Shown piece after piece: positions 33,281 to 46,110 of a stretch of 64,000 bases of DNA. Position 1 is the stretch's first letter. Each line of letters begins with the position of its first letter. A program made the translations under genes and the position numbers. The notes beneath the pieces were generated by a model, which ran no database searches, had not been told where the DNA came from, and saw nothing but the letters and a program-made list of their open reading frames with translations. The DNA comes from Symbiotaphrina buchneri (Eukaryota > Ascomycota > Symbiotaphrinales > Symbiotaphrinaceae), in the NCBI GenBank assembly GCA_001599915.1, contig BCIG01000013.1, forward strand, positions 124,001 through 188,000, read 5' to 3'.

Positions 33281-35047
33281 ATGGACGACCTTGTCGCCCA
33301 GTTTACTGGCATCACAGGCAGTACCGCCGAACGGGCTGCTCAATATTTACAACTGACGGACAGAAATCTGGAACAGGCCATACAGCTATACTTTGACAGC
33401 GATGGCGTTGACATGGAAACACAGCCTACCACTTCAGCACCGGCCCCTCCAGTGTCAGCTCCGCCACCGCAACGAACCAGCAACACAAGATACCAGGACC
33501 AAGCCGGGATCGTGCACCTCGACTCGGACGAAGAGATTAGTGATGACAATGATCCTGAGATTACCGGCTACAATCCAAGATCAATAGGCAGGTCAGGCAC
33601 GGGTACCTCTCAGAACCCTGCAGCAAGTGGTGCGTTCAGCGCTGCTGCTCCACCAGCACATCGAACATTAGAGGACGATGAAGCGATGGCAAGGCGCCTA
33701 CAGGAGGAACTATATGCAGGCGCGGATACAGGAGGGGATCTGCCTGCCGATGGGGTGAGGGCACCCATAGCTCGAACTACCGAGACGCTTGTTGGACCAG
33801 GCTCTGAGTGGACAAATGATCCGGAAGAGATGCGCATTGCCATAGCGGAACAGATGGCAGCCCGCACTCGCAGAAATGCCGGTAAATGCTCCCTTACACT
33901 CTTGGCTCGCACAGCTTCGTTGGGCGTTTCCATTGACATGTGACTAGGGAGGCCAGGAATCTTCAATCAACGCGCCACATACGGATCGGTATGGGAGGAG
34001 GATGGCGCAGTCCCTCCTGCCCGGCGTCATGATCTTGCAGAAGCAACTGGCGGTGCCTCAGAGGCGTCCTCAAAGTCAAACATGCTTGCGGAGATGTATC
34101 GGCCACCATTCGACCTGATATGCCCATTACTGTGGGATGATGTCCGTCAGGAAGGGAAAGATTCCAGCAAATGGATCCTCATCAATATCCAAGATCCTTC
34201 CATCTTTGACTGCCAGATCTTGAACCGGGACATCTGGAAGCATCCCGGCATCCGAGACACAGTGAAAGAGAACTTTCTGTTTCTACAATACAACAAAGAC
34301 GACCCCCGTGCCAACCAGTACGTGCAGTATTATTTCCAGGCTCGTGATAGTCCAGATGCCTATCCACATATTGCAATCGTCGATCCAAGAACGGGCGAGC
34401 AGGTCAAAGTCTGGTCAGGACCGCCTGTGCCAAAAGCCATGGATTTCCTCATGCAACTCCATGAGTTCCTGGACCGCTACAGTCTTCAGGTGACGGCGAA
34501 AAATCCTATAGCCAAGAGAAAGCCGGAAAAGAAAGGGACGGATGTGGATAAGATGACCGAGGAAGAAATGCTTGAAATGGCGATGCAGAATAGTTTAGCC
34601 AACAATGGCGGGCCCAGGGAAGACGACCCCGATGCGCTGACGAGGAGTGTTGAAGACGTTGGAAAGGGGAAGGCCAGGGCAGACACAATACAAGAGCCAA
34701 GCGATGATTCTGATATGCTGGACGCGACCGAAGTTGACAGCGTCACGGCATCTCGATTCTCGTCGATCTCGTCGAGCAACCCCCACGTGGAACCTCCGTC
34801 TGACCCTAGCACCACGACCAGGATCCAGTTCAGACATTTCGGAGGGCGGATCATACGTAGATTTGCGCTCTCAGATCCGGTGAGGAGGCTCTATGAGTGG
34901 CTAAAAGCATCGCCGATTGATGGGAAGGAGGGAGTAGATTTCGAACTGGTCTTCATGGGCAGGAATCTCATCGACTCACTTGAACAGTCGATCGAGCAAG
35001 CAGGACTGAAGAATGGTACGATCATGGTTGAGTTTCTAGAAGGATGA
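33281..35047 (+). CDS. UBX5: UBA-UAS-UIM-UBX protein, Ubx5/UBXD7-like p97/Cdc48 adaptor
   Basis: Ubx5/UBXD7 proteins link ubiquitylated or cullin-bound substrates to the Cdc48/p97 segregase. Two exons, 33281-33881 and 33948-35047, encode 566 residues; the 66-bp intron joins RRNAG to RPGIFNQ. Domains in order: UBA-like at 1-45 (VAQFTGITGSTAERAAQYLQ), disordered Asp-rich linker, UAS thioredoxin-like region about 246-378 (WILINIQDPSIFDCQILNRD, then FLFLQYNKDD), a UIM near 403-418 (EEEMLEMAMQNSL) and a C-terminal UBX at about 488-566 (TRIQFRHFGGRIIRRF...FELVFMGRNL). The full four-domain order matches the Ubx5/UBXD7 branch. The start ATG is the first residue of the UBA region. Confidence 0.92.
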
Positions 35048-35630
35048 GATTATTTGTCCCCAGCGGGCGTTGCGGCTCGAGAGCTCATAGAGCGGCGTTG
35101 AGGATGGATGATCGAGGGTCCGGCCTGGCTTCCGTGAACTGATATGGCAGCGATGTGCAATGCATGATCATCATTCAACTTCCAGATTATTGAGACCTTG
35201 CTAGGGCGTACCTAAGTTTTCCTTCTCATTCATTCCAATACCTAGCTAAAGGAATACGTTTTCCTCAGATTTATATAAACCGAGGTCCTACCATACTGCT
35301 GTGCTGTACTTTCGGGAAGCCTGCTGGACATCTTGAGGTGGGACAGATCAAGCTTAGTACCTTAGCGGCCGGCTACCTTAGGTACCTTAAGGTACCTCTT
35401 CCAGACGGTGAGAGACGTAATAATCACTTTAACTGCGTTAACCTTCTTTCATTGGGCATTTATTCCTTTAGCTCGAGATCATCCCCAGATTTTGTTCATT
35501 GCCTTAAGGTACCTCCTCAGTCGCCCAAACCGGTTATTTGCCCGATGTACCTACCGTAATCTTTACCTTCCATCCAGTGCCATAGATTTGGACGCATTCG
35601 CCGGCTCTAACATAACAAGATTATCTCGTT
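35048..35630. other. Intergenic between UBX gene and CDF gene
   Basis: 583 bp without coding potential, containing TAAGGTACC repeats at 35356-35398 and 35502-35516, the latter 115 bp before the CDF start codon. Confidence 0.5.
35356..35398. repeat. CCTTAGGTACCTTAAGGTACC cluster
   Basis: Two overlapping palindromic copies: TACCTTAGGTACCTTAAGG then GTACCT. Another copy, CCTTAAGGTACCTCC, is at 35502-35516. Confidence 0.6.
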
Positions 35631-37567
35631 ATGGCCGATCAGTATGATGCATCGCCGCCTACTCCACGTTCGCATTACTACATTCCACCACCACGCTCAT
35701 TCCTGCCCCTCGCGGACGATTTCGTGTCTACTCGTGGTCAAAGTCTTCCAGGGCTGATCCAAAGCCGCTCCTCGATCTCCGCGCGGGGGACTTTGGAGGA
35801 GTCTCCGCAACGGAAAAGAACCAGCATCAGAAAGCAAGACTCAGGAGACGAAGAATGGGAGGCCCAACGCTCAAGAAGAGAAGATTCACAGGTGGGAGAT
35901 GTCGGGGAATGGACCGAAAGAGAGCGCAGAGCGAGCGTGGGTGCGCAAGTGCTAAACACCCCACAAATGCGAAGCATGAGGCTCGTCGGGAATAGCAATC
36001 CACGTTACAAATGGTGTGTACACCCGCATGCCTTGCGGAGAATCTATGGTTTCTGACATATCACGGCCGCTAGGGAGCAGTACATCAAGACGGAAGAGGA
36101 CTTGAAGAAGATGAAGAAACCAATGTAAGCAGGCTGTTCCCATGCAATGAGCGACTCTGATGTTCCCTCTACAGCCGCAAATACTATGAACGCAACAATT
36201 TCCTGATCAAACAATATATGTACATCGATCGACTACTAGACTCTTCCCTGCCGCACAATCTCATCCAGGAGTATCAAAATAATAGCATTGACATCCCCGA
36301 GACCATCCCTGAGGATGGTGCATTCACATCAGAAGATGGAAGCTCGGTGAGTAATATAGGCAACCCGGGCGAAAGCGAAGAGCAACCGCAACCGCCCACG
36401 AAAGTGAAACGGACACCAAGAGCCCTTTATCGGATACCACAAGAAGACACTCCACTACTGGAGGGTGGTACTGGATCTAGCGGCCCTGCTCCTCGTTGGG
36501 ATGACGAAGACGACGATGACAACGGTGCTACTGTGGTAACGATAGCCATCTATGTCAATCTTCTTGCAAATGCAATCCTCTTGGCTGCTAAGGTTGCTGT
36601 GATTGTTCTTACGAGTTCTTTGTCGGTCTTGGCCAGCTTAGTAGATGCCGCACTGGACTTCTTAAGTACGGCAATAGTCTGGGTCACGACGAGAATGATT
36701 GCGCATGAAGATAAATACAAGGTTAGTAATTAATGGAGATTGTCTTTCTCAGGACGGCTCTGATACCCCAAATATACAGTATCCGGTTGGGAGACGAAGA
36801 TTGGAGCCTCTGGGTATCCTGATCTTCTCGGTTGTGATGATTACATCTTTCGCACAGATATGTCTAGAGAGTATCAACAGACTCACCTCCAACGACCATA
36901 CCATAGTTCGGCTTACGCTGCCCGCGATCTTGATTATGGCTAGCACAGTGGTCATCAAATTTGCCTGCTGGCTGTGGTGTCGATTGATCAATAACTCCAG
37001 CGTGCAAGCCTTAGCGCAGGATGCAATGACGGACGTCGTCTTCAATACCTTCAGTATTATCTTTCCACTTGGTATGCGTCCGTCACCTTGGAGAACTACC
37101 CCAGCTGATTTTTGCAGTCGGTTATAGTGCTCGCATTTGGTGGCTGGATGCGCTCGGCGGTCTGCTTCTGTCTCTATACGTGATCGTTAATTGGTCTCGT
37201 ACATCGGCATCACATATCCGCAATTTATCCGGAGCGGCTGCCAGTGCTGACGAGCGCAACGTGCTGCTGTACCTGACGATGCGGTTCGCGAAGACGATTC
37301 GTCAGATTCAAGGTTTGCAGGCTTATCACGCCGGTGACAAGCTCATTGTCGAAGTGGACATTGTAGTCGACGAAAACATGAGCCTTCGAGACAGTCATGA
37401 TCTGGGAGAATCATTGCAATATGTTCTTGAGAGTGTACCAAATGTTGATCGTTGTTTTTGCCACATTGACTATGCTTCCTACAATCTTCCGACGTAAGTC
37501 GAGTCGTGCGAGTGTGCGATAAGTGCTGACTCGTGGGAAATACAGCCACATGGATCAGCGTGAATAA
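35631..37567 (+). CDS. Cation diffusion facilitator, Mn-type (DxxxD) transporter
   Basis: CDF proteins export divalent metal from the cytosol into organelles or out of the cell by proton antiport. Six exons fit: 35631-36013, 36074-36124, 36175-36721, 36780-37071, 37118-37493 and 37546-37567, total 556 residues. A hydrophilic N-terminal region of about 270 residues precedes six membrane helices. Metal-site motifs are DxxxD in helix 2 (VDAALDFLST, near residue 303) and again in helix 5 (QDAMTDVVFN, near 407), the pattern of Mn-selective CDFs rather than HxxxD of zinc members. The signature YPVGRRRLEPLGIL is intact, and the cytosolic C-terminal domain is present (DIVVDENMSL, HDLGESLQ, HIDY). The last exon encodes only the tail HMDQRE. 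Confidence 0.88.
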
Positions 37568-40500
37568 ACCGAGTTCTCGTTTTTCAAGGATCTGGATGAC
37601 GCATCCAGAAGCATCCAGAAGCTGCTGAGGTGGACTTCCTGTCCGTACTGATGGTTGTGGTATATGATAGGCGCCATCAAAGGAGACGGGATGGTATGTC
37701 TGCAACGAACGACAGGCAAGATCAGCTAGGTGTACCACTTTGTTAATAGGACAGCATGCTTGCGCATGCTTGCGGATGCTTGTAAATAAATACTGTATTT
37801 CCGTCTCAGAGGATCGCAGAGGGTACGCTGTTGGACATTGTCGCAATTCTTCGCCCATAGCCTTTTATTAAGGCTGCCAAATACGGGGTCAGGGGGTCTG
37901 TCCGTAAATAGATGAGATTGCAAATTACATAAAGCAGTCAAAGTCTGACTGATTCCGTCTTCTACATGATATACCCCATTTATGTAACGCTGCAAGTAAT
38001 AATACTCGGTAACATTCTTGATGTCGACGAGGTTCTGATTCTAATGGCCGAATTGGTTCGACCAAAGCACTGCGTCTTGGCGGGCGCGGACCCCCTTAAT
38101 ACCCCTGGCCGGAGACGGGCGCAGTAGCCAAACCGTCGGGTCGGCCTCTCGCATGTGAAGACCGTCCCGATAACTGCGATTCAAAGGGAATTACAGGTAG
38201 GCAGTACCTGGGGACGGAGGATGTGTAGCAAGCTCCTAATCAGCTTTACAACCGAAGAACATCGATCGTTCAGTAATTGGCTGGCAGCGCTACTTGGAGG
38301 CCCGGTCGCATCCCGGTAGAGGAGAGCTTGGAAGGGCGAAATGCTGAATTTCGCAATAATGCCTCGGCGCACGCGCGGAAGATGGTACCGTAATCACATG
38401 TGGACCGTTCAAGGGAAATGATGGTGAAGCGGTCTTGGAGCCTGGCCTTGACTCGCCCATCTGCAAAAGGCGGAGTGGAGTGGAGCCCACATTCAGCCCA
38501 ACCACTTTCTTCGGCCCCTGCTTTCCCCTTCGCCCCCTTTTTCTTTTGGCTGATCGCGTCGCTTTGGCCGGAACCTCCGCCTACCGAGATTGAAACCGGG
38601 CCCCCGGACAGCAGGGAGTGACATGGTTCCGGCGTGCAGATAAGGTACATAAATGTGGCCACGTACTCTTACACTTGCGGAGGACGGTACAATACGGAGA
38701 CCGATTGCGCCTTTCGAAGAGATCAGAGTACGAGTACGAGTGCCGGGATCATGGGGGAAAAGGCATGTGCGCGCCAATCTGACGTGACATGCCGTGCAGC
38801 CGGCAAAAATGCACGGACTGCGGGCAAAAGATTGCGACGTTCTGCAAACCACCCACACGTCTGCAAGGTTTACAGTGTTTTCCTTGTTCGTTAGTGCATG
38901 CCCTCGTGGATGCAGATAAGACGCAGGAATACGAAGTACAGAAGATGGTACTCGTACCGGTACTTCGTGTGCCCCCAGGCATGTCGTACGCTATCAGAAT
39001 AGGGTACGAGTTCCGCAACTGCGCCACAAGAAGACAGGGGTAAGAAGAAACATGGATAGGAAATACCTCAGCCACAAGCTCGACGCCACAGCACTAAGGG
39101 AAGCAGCTCCCGCATCGGTCGTGATCAAGCGCACGTTCTGACGTTCCACTGGTCGTTCCCGAGCGCCCTCGCTTCTTCTGGGCACAATCCAAATCATCGA
39201 GAAAAGCTCAATTGCCGAAGCCTTACTTGAAAGGGGGGAGCTCCATGTGCACGCTCATCCTGTCCTATCCACAACGGTCCACCCGAGCCAGAAGATACCT
39301 TAAGGTACGCCTTCGCCACCTGTGGCGCACCACACAACGCTCAGGTACCTCAGAGTACGAGCTACCCTGGTCGTATTATTCGTACATGCTGTGGAACGTA
39401 CCTTAGTCTTGCGCCACGAGGGCGATGGCACTAACGGTACAGCTCCTCATTCGCGCATCTCCAAGTCAAATACGGTATTGGTGATCTCACGGCGATCCTC
39501 TTGACGGCAGGTATTTTGTACTCATACGCCCACAAACTTGCACCCGTACCTACCTTCCTATTTCACGAGTAGCATAGATTCGTACATGAAGAACTTGAGT
39601 CCTCGGGTCTTGTATTCGTGCTGTTCCAGAAGCCGGCAGATTCGCACTGGAACTTTTCGCTTGGTAACGCTCCGAAACCTGCTTCGCTCGCACTAGGATG
39701 TAATTCTTCTGCCCTAATCGTGGGTCCGAAGAGGCTCGCCCTGCCTCCTCGTTGGCTAGCCCAAGATGATATGCTCGTACAACAGCTGGCCCGATTCACT
39801 CGTTGCACAGCCGTTCGAACAGTCGAATCCCCCGCCGAGCTATCGACATAAGCCCGTGGATATGTAAAAGGCCGAGCTGGATGACGTCCAACCAAGCCGA
39901 GTCCTGCAGTGCGTTGACGCGTAGAGCCTTTCTTTGCTAACTTGGTGGAGACTCCTTCTACTTTGGAGCTTTGAGTGTCAACCCCCGGCCAGTCCCAAGA
40001 ATGCGCCGCGGCTTTGAAAATCGTCCCGCAACAAGTGGTCAGCCCAATCCTACTCTCCCTGTCATAGGGCCTGCACCGCCGTCTCAACTTGCCGAGATTA
40101 AACATGCACAGTACTCTGCCGTAGGTCGTCTTCTATTCACCAGTCACGCTGCACGTTTGCAATACGCAGTAACGCCCTGCTAGCAACCCCCCGTATAGAG
40201 AATGCAACAAATGGGAGCCCGGCTTCTTATAGATAGGAACTTCCTTCTGGTGCCTCACCAGAAAGAGCCTCTTGTGATGATAAACTGGTACGTGTGAAAA
40301 GGACCGGCCAAGTCCCGGCTCACAGACATACCCATGCCGGCCCACAAGGCGCACTCGCCCGTAGAATCCTTCACTATCCCCTGAGGACCGGGGATATAAT
40401 TGAGCAAACACGTGGCTCCGGGTACGCTACAAGAATAGGGGTTCATTGCAACGCGAAGTTGACAGAAGTGAAGCAATCCAACGTATCTAGACGGGGATAT

Positions 40501-40598
40501 ATGCTTGTAGACGTTGCATCGCTAATTGGAGGTTGATGCGAGAACGGCCCATAACATGATGCAAAATTGCCGATCTAGTCATGATATCGAGTTCTAGC
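37568..40598. other. 3.0-kb convergent gene-poor region
   Basis: Lies between two facing 3' ends, where only terminators are expected. No gene can be supported. The longest frame (minus, 39563-40105, 180 codons) has no recognisable sequence. Short direct repeats include GCATCCAGAA twice near 37600 and GCATGCTTGC-like units near 37753-37780. A TAAGGTAC copy is at about 39298-39308. Confidence 0.5.
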
Positions 40599-42950
40599 TT
40601 AGAATGATCTCCCACCTGGGTAGGCCAGTGGCACATTCGCTGTGGGGAGACCGGAGGGGATTCCACTGAGCCCAGCGGGAGCTGCATGGATGTTGTTACC
40701 CGGTCCACTTCGATTGAACATTTGCAGTAGTCTTCTGCCCACACTGGCCTCCAACTCTGTTCCATCTCTTGCTATCTTGACTTCCCGGTGCTGGTTCAAT
40801 GGATTTCGGAGTCCTCTTGTTCGGTAGAACGGCAGTCTGTTGGTCGAGAGCCACTCGACTCGGAATGCTTTCCCCCAAACTTGCGCAGTAGGGACCAGGG
40901 CAGAGCCTTCCCCTTGCTCCGCGGTCGCATCCTCGTTATTGTCAGCCTCTTGAGCATCTTCAGCCGAGCCCTTCTCATCGACCACATCAGAATCAGCTTC
41001 CCAGAATATCGTCCCTCTCGCCAGGTCGTCAATAATATGGCCCTTGGGGGCGAACTCTGTAGCGGGGGTCGGGATCGCCTTTGGAAGGTCCGGATCTTCG
41101 ATGGCTGCTGAAGCAGGAGCCCATTGAATTGCAGCGGTGGACTCGTCGTCGATAGGAGATGCCATTCGCGCATACCCAAAGTACTCGCCGGATTTGTTGG
41201 CAGAGAATATCAGGTAGACATTCTCAGCAGTCTTGTCACCGATGTTGTCAGCTATGCTCTTCCAAGGCCAGTGCTTTGCTTACCTCGTAGGCTCTGTTCA
41301 GCGTTGCTTCGTTATGCGCTTGCGTAGCCCAGATACCGTTTCGTACACTGATTTCGAGGTCTTCGACTGTAAGACTCTTCACAATGAAGAACCTTTCCTT
41401 GACTTTTACGGAGCCTCCAGCCGCATCAGTCTCACTTGCTGCATTCGCTGCATTTTCAATCGGTTCGCTAGCATCATCTTGCTCTTCTTCCCGACTCACT
41501 TTTTCCGTCTCTCTATCCTCCTCTTCCACTTCTTCCACGGACACGGGCGAAGGAGTGGTGTCCAGTTCACTCAGATTCGGAGAGAGCGACAGCGAGGGGC
41601 CCGTAGGGGCTCCTGATAAGGAAGCAGAGGAGCCACGGCGAAGCCGGCATACTAAGCGCACTCCGTGAAATCTCGAATCGTGAAACCTGGTCATTGCAGC
41701 AGAGCATGCTTCTTCTGTGCGATAATTAACGAAAGCGCAGTTGCTTTTTGAGATCAAGAAGACGCTCTCAATATCTTTTGTCGCTTCCCTCGAGAAATGG
41801 TCCTTTAAATCCACGACGTTTGCGCCCGGCGGGAGGTTTCCAACCCAAAGCGCATGTCCGGACTGCTTCGGTTTGCGTGGCGGACCACGAGGTAAAGTGG
41901 GCTGCGCAGCATTTGATCCAGAGCTTCCACGGCTGCCTACCGCTACAAACCAATTGTACTTAGCACAAAGGCAATCAATATAGGACATTAGATGGACACT
42001 CTACCTGGCACGCTTCCAGGACGCAAAGATGGCCCTCCAGAACCATAGTTAAACGCCGCTCCGCCGGCAAACAAAGTGCTTTGGGGTGGAAAACTAGCAT
42101 TATTCGGACTCAGATTACCATCCATTGGACGGAAGGCATCATGTCCCACTGGAAGGCTCGTCCGTCGAAGGCCCTGTACGGGATAGGGTGATGGCTGAAA
42201 TGATTGTTGCGATGGTCCACCCGGATTGTACGGGGCCGAATAGTAGTAGTAGGGCTGTTGCGGCTGCGCTGGTATCCATTGGGCTTGCGGATATCCCGGT
42301 TGTACGACAGTAGAGCCCGCAGTTGGCATTGGTTGTGCGGGTGCCATTCTTGAGAACATTTGCGGTGCAGTTCTCATGGACTGGTTGCTGGGCTGGTAGA
42401 CCGTCGAATATTGCTGCGGATAAGGCACATTATAGACTGCGCTGTTCGGCGGACTGATCGCACCCCGCCCGGCGAACTGCGATATCTGCTGTAACTGATA
42501 TACGAGGGCCGGCGTAGACGCTGCAGATGGAAACCTTTGCTGGTGAATAAGATTTGCATGCCCATGGCCTGCTGTCGGTGACTGGAAGTCAGGTAAAGCG
42601 TTACTCAACCCGCTCATTTCATAAAATGGTCCACGATGATCTTGCCCTGTATGGCCTGTATCCTGTGGTAGAGGAGGCCGCCCTTGGCCTCCTCGTGCTT
42701 GAAATTGCTGAGGTGTAGGGGGTTGGAAACGAAATTGAAACGGTCCAGAGGCAGAGCGAGCAGTCGTCGGGGATCGCGGCAACGCAGCACGAGGGGTATT
42801 GCCCTGGTTAGGAATTGCAATTCCTTGTGTCGAAGCGCTTTCCTCTAGAGACGACGGGGTCTCTTTTTCATGGGACGTGTCCGCAGGCGAGGCCATTTCC
42901 TGCGCGCCCTCGAGTGGTTGGGATGTACTTCCAGCTTGAATGTCGCCCAT
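40599..42950 (-). CDS. RRM + YTH domain RNA-binding protein (m6A reader type)
   Basis: YTH domains bind N6-methyladenosine in RNA; fungal relatives include Mmi1. Exons 42950-42005, 41936-41284 and 41231-40599 encode 743 residues. Residues 1-320 are Pro/Gln/Tyr-rich and disordered. An RRM-like fold lies at about 343-415 (HALWVGNLPPG as RNP2, NCAFVNYRTEE as RNP1). The YTH domain starts at about 496 (ERFFIVKSLTVEDLEISV, GIWATQ with W518, VYLIFSANKSGEYFGYARM, IQWAP with W570) and ends with GKAFRVEWLSTNRLPF and NPLNQHREVKIARDGTEL. W518 and W570 match two wall residues of the m6A cage. Between W570 and G653 sits an insertion of about 80 mostly acidic residues. The start is MGDIQAG at 42950; five further open codons upstream lack an ATG. 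Confidence 0.88.
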
Positions 42951-44021
42951 CTCTCCTCTCTTCACAATTCCCTAGAAAAGTAAAACTGCAGCGACCATCG
43001 GCCTAACCATCAAGAATTAGCACAGCAAAGGATCTCGACGGACTATCTCCACGCCCTAGAGGTTGCACATGTTCCTGACCTTTTCCACTGATCCAAGGAT
43101 TCAAGACGAGGCAGATATGTACGGTAAGGGGTACAAGATGTAGGGAAGCGGGTACTCTCAGATGGTGACTGTCGAATCCAGTGCGACCATTGTGTGGGAG
43201 CTCCGATGAATGTGCCCGAACAAGTTGCCCTCTATGAAATGGAAAATATCCCCACAGATTGATCAACAAAGCGCAATACACCAGTGGACCCTCAGAGAAG
43301 AGACAGCCCAAACAAATTTTGGAGGATATTGAGTAGTCATGTGTCTACCCTCAGGACAAAAAAAATTGGTCCTTAATAGCTTATGGTGACCAACAGTGTG
43401 CAGGCCTTATCTGGACCCCGGTAACGAGCTTGATCCTTTTTCCTGCATTGGCGAACGAAGCTGGTCGAAGGAATTGATTGGCCCAAGAGAGCGGAACGGT
43501 TCCAAAGGACGCGCCAGGTGGCGGTGGTGCCGAATTGCAGGCACAAGCTCCGAAGGCTGGGAATGAAAGACCCAAATTGCCTGATGGTAGTAGTACTGTA
43601 CGCAACTCTACAGCCAGTTATGACGCAGCCTGAGTACGGAAACAAAGTAGGCAATGCGTCAGACGTGCCCTGGTTGTGTTCATGTGCTCGTAGCGGCTGT
43701 CATGCACGAAGTGCAAAAGAGAAGGACAAGTCGTGGGAGAGTGATGAGAGCTTCGGCGGGGAGAGGGCGGGTCCAAATGCCTGGAAGCTGGACACAACAT
43801 CTGCCACCCGGTCAATTAAACGCCGGCCAGGCGTTGCGGGTTAGCCGCTACCTTAGCACCGTAAGCTTCGGCGACGGGTGAGAGAAAGGACGAGTTTGAG
43901 TGACGGAATCCGCGATGGTTGGTAGGCACGAAAAGAAGTAAGGCAGGGCAAAGCAAGGCCAAAAAGTAAGGCAAAAGCATCTGAAATTGACGGCGGGCCC
44001 GACTACTAAGGCCGGTAGGGG

Positions 44022-44106
44022 AAAGGTAAAGTCAGGTAGGGTATGGAGGTAGGGAAGTTCAGGTAAGGGTATCTCTCACCTTACCTTACCTTACCCTTTA
44101 CCTCAC
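44022..44106. repeat. GGTAAGG / CCTTACC inverted cluster
   Basis: Left part carries GGTAAAGTCAGGTAGGGTA and AGGTAAGGGTA; right part carries CTCACCTTACCTTACCTTAC and CCTTTACCTCACC. The halves are complementary. Confidence 0.6.
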
Positions 44107-44688
44107 CGAGCTCGTCAGGCGCCGCTGCTGTACATACACAGCAGATGAGGTACCTTCCATTGCATTTTAGCCACGGATACAGTACAAACGGACGTGAAAT
44201 GGACAGGGGCAGAAACCCCCTAAGAATCGCATGAGGGAAGGACGGAAAACCCAAAAAGACCAGGGCAAGGAGATCGGGAAGGCCCAAGGGAAAGGCAAAC
44301 CAGGCACTCTGGACGCTTCAGGCATCTTGCCTCCCATGGTCGCTCTTGTCTGTCCCCTTTCCTGGCCTAGATGTGGCGAGTGAACCGCCGGGCCCGATGG
44401 CGGTGGATGTGCACTAACGTGGCGGGGAGAAGATGCCCGAGCGCGATCAATGCATGGCAAAGTACCTCGTAAGGTATCTTGATACTCCTACGAACATTTG
44501 TATTCCACAGGACCTTCAGGTACCTTACCTACCTTACTTAGCTAGTCAGGATTGACCAGAGGCTGGCACCATTGAGAAAGACAGGGCGACAGCCCAAAGT
44601 GGTCGAAAAGAGCTGGGGGCCAGAAAGATGCGCCTTGCCATTGGCAACGTCTAGAGTATCGAAGTTGGCATTTTGGCAATGGAACGGG

Positions 44689-44750
44689 TACGGTAAGGTA
44701 CCTACTGTACTTCATAGAGGTAACCTCACCTTATCTTAAGGTACCTTAAT
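44689..44750. repeat. GGTAAGGTACC / CCTTATCTTAAGGTACC cluster
   Basis: Contains ACGGTAAGGTACCTAC and, 40 bp on, CTTAAGGTACCTTAATG. A related cluster (TACCTTACCTACCTTACTTA) is at 44514-44546. Confidence 0.6.
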
Positions 44751-46069
44751 GTGCGTCGCATCGCCTTAGCGGTTCGCCCTGGGCGCTAGCGGTCTCGACC
44801 CACAGCCGACTCGCGACACTGAAAGTTCTCCATCTGGGTGGCTGTGGCTGAGCTATCGCCCACTAACTGCTAGTCCCTCGTCAAAGCTCTTCGCCCTCCA
44901 AAAAGACAGTCGGTGTATCTGTGGGATGTATTGCCGGCATACAGAAGGCCCGAAAGTCGTATCGTAAGGTGCAGAGTCCAGATGTCGTCCATTCGATGCT
45001 TCATCCATCGAGTAAGGTAATCCTTCACCTCTATCTCGGCCTGGAATCCTTGGGCCGAAGATGTCATCCCATCTCAAGGCTGTCTTACTGATCGACTATG
45101 CCGTAACCACCTTAGATGAGGGGACAATGGGCAGGATTGGACCCCGTAATTATTTGGCGTCCGGCAAATCCCAAGCCACTACCGATTTCTGCCTTCCTAC
45201 ATTGATTAGCGGGCCTTCGTTGATGGGAAGCTCCGTTGAGTGATTGCAGCATGCGTTTTATTACAATGTAGGTACCTTCTTTGCCAGATCCAGTTCGGCC
45301 TATCAATCTCGCCACCGGCCCTCCGCAATCGCCAGGAACCATGTCAGCATTCTATTTGTCCCGCCAATGATACGTCCCGTATGACTGTCGCCAGCGCAAG
45401 CAATGAGCTTGAGCCAGTGCGTGTATCTTCAAAACCAAGGTAGCTAGCTGCAGAGGGAGATCACACGGTCACGTCCTGTGCTGCCCGCACCGCCGGGAAG
45501 CCGACACTTGGAGCTTGCTCCTGACGAGTGCCGTACTCCGCATACCGCCGCGTTATTGTCCGAGACAGGGTGGAATGCGCCTGTCTCGAGCCAACAATTC
45601 CAGATGACTGGATAAGTTGACATCACAGGCACGGCGCTGTCGCCCCCAGATGACCCTTTCGGACAAGGATGAGGGCACTCTATTCGTACTGTACTCGTAT
45701 TCTGCGTGCATAGCTTGAGATTGATGGCAGGCGGCGATCATAGAATGCTTGACTAAACGAGACACCCCCTTGAGCATCGCTGCCAGATCCGCCCAATGGG
45801 CTAAGGGGCTAGCTGTCCGTATTGCGATTGAGTACATGCGCTGCCAAGCCCTGGCGCTGAAAAGGTGGCGTGACTGCCGACCTTTTGGTACAAACCACCT
45901 CGAGTCTGAAGGGTTTCCACCAAGTGACACCATTTGCGCGCTGAGCGTGTGTTTGAGTTTGCGTGGCGGAATAAGATTCCTTGCATGCCCGATCGAGGCG
46001 CGTGGAACCGGTTGATTGAAGTGTCTGGGAATGATCGATCCAATAGCCAGATCTCTGGACAATCACATT

Positions 46070-46110
46070 GTACCTTATGGAGTAAAGTACCTCAGGTACC
46101 TAAGGTACCT
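46070..46110. repeat. TACCT(C/A)AGGTACC cluster
   Basis: Three consecutive palindromic units: AGTACCTCAGGTACCTAAGG followed by TACCT. Confidence 0.6.

Noticed and set aside
37747-37790. GCATGCTTGC-like units considered as a short CRISPR-like or satellite array
   Set aside because: Only three imperfect units without spacers; a simple local duplication in a eukaryotic genome.
39563-40105. 180-codon minus-strand frame
   Set aside because: No recognisable motif, unnatural composition, no introns or context; looks like chance in GC-balanced DNA.
45553-46062. 169-codon minus-strand frame
   Set aside because: No family resemblance and other frames of similar length overlap it on both strands.
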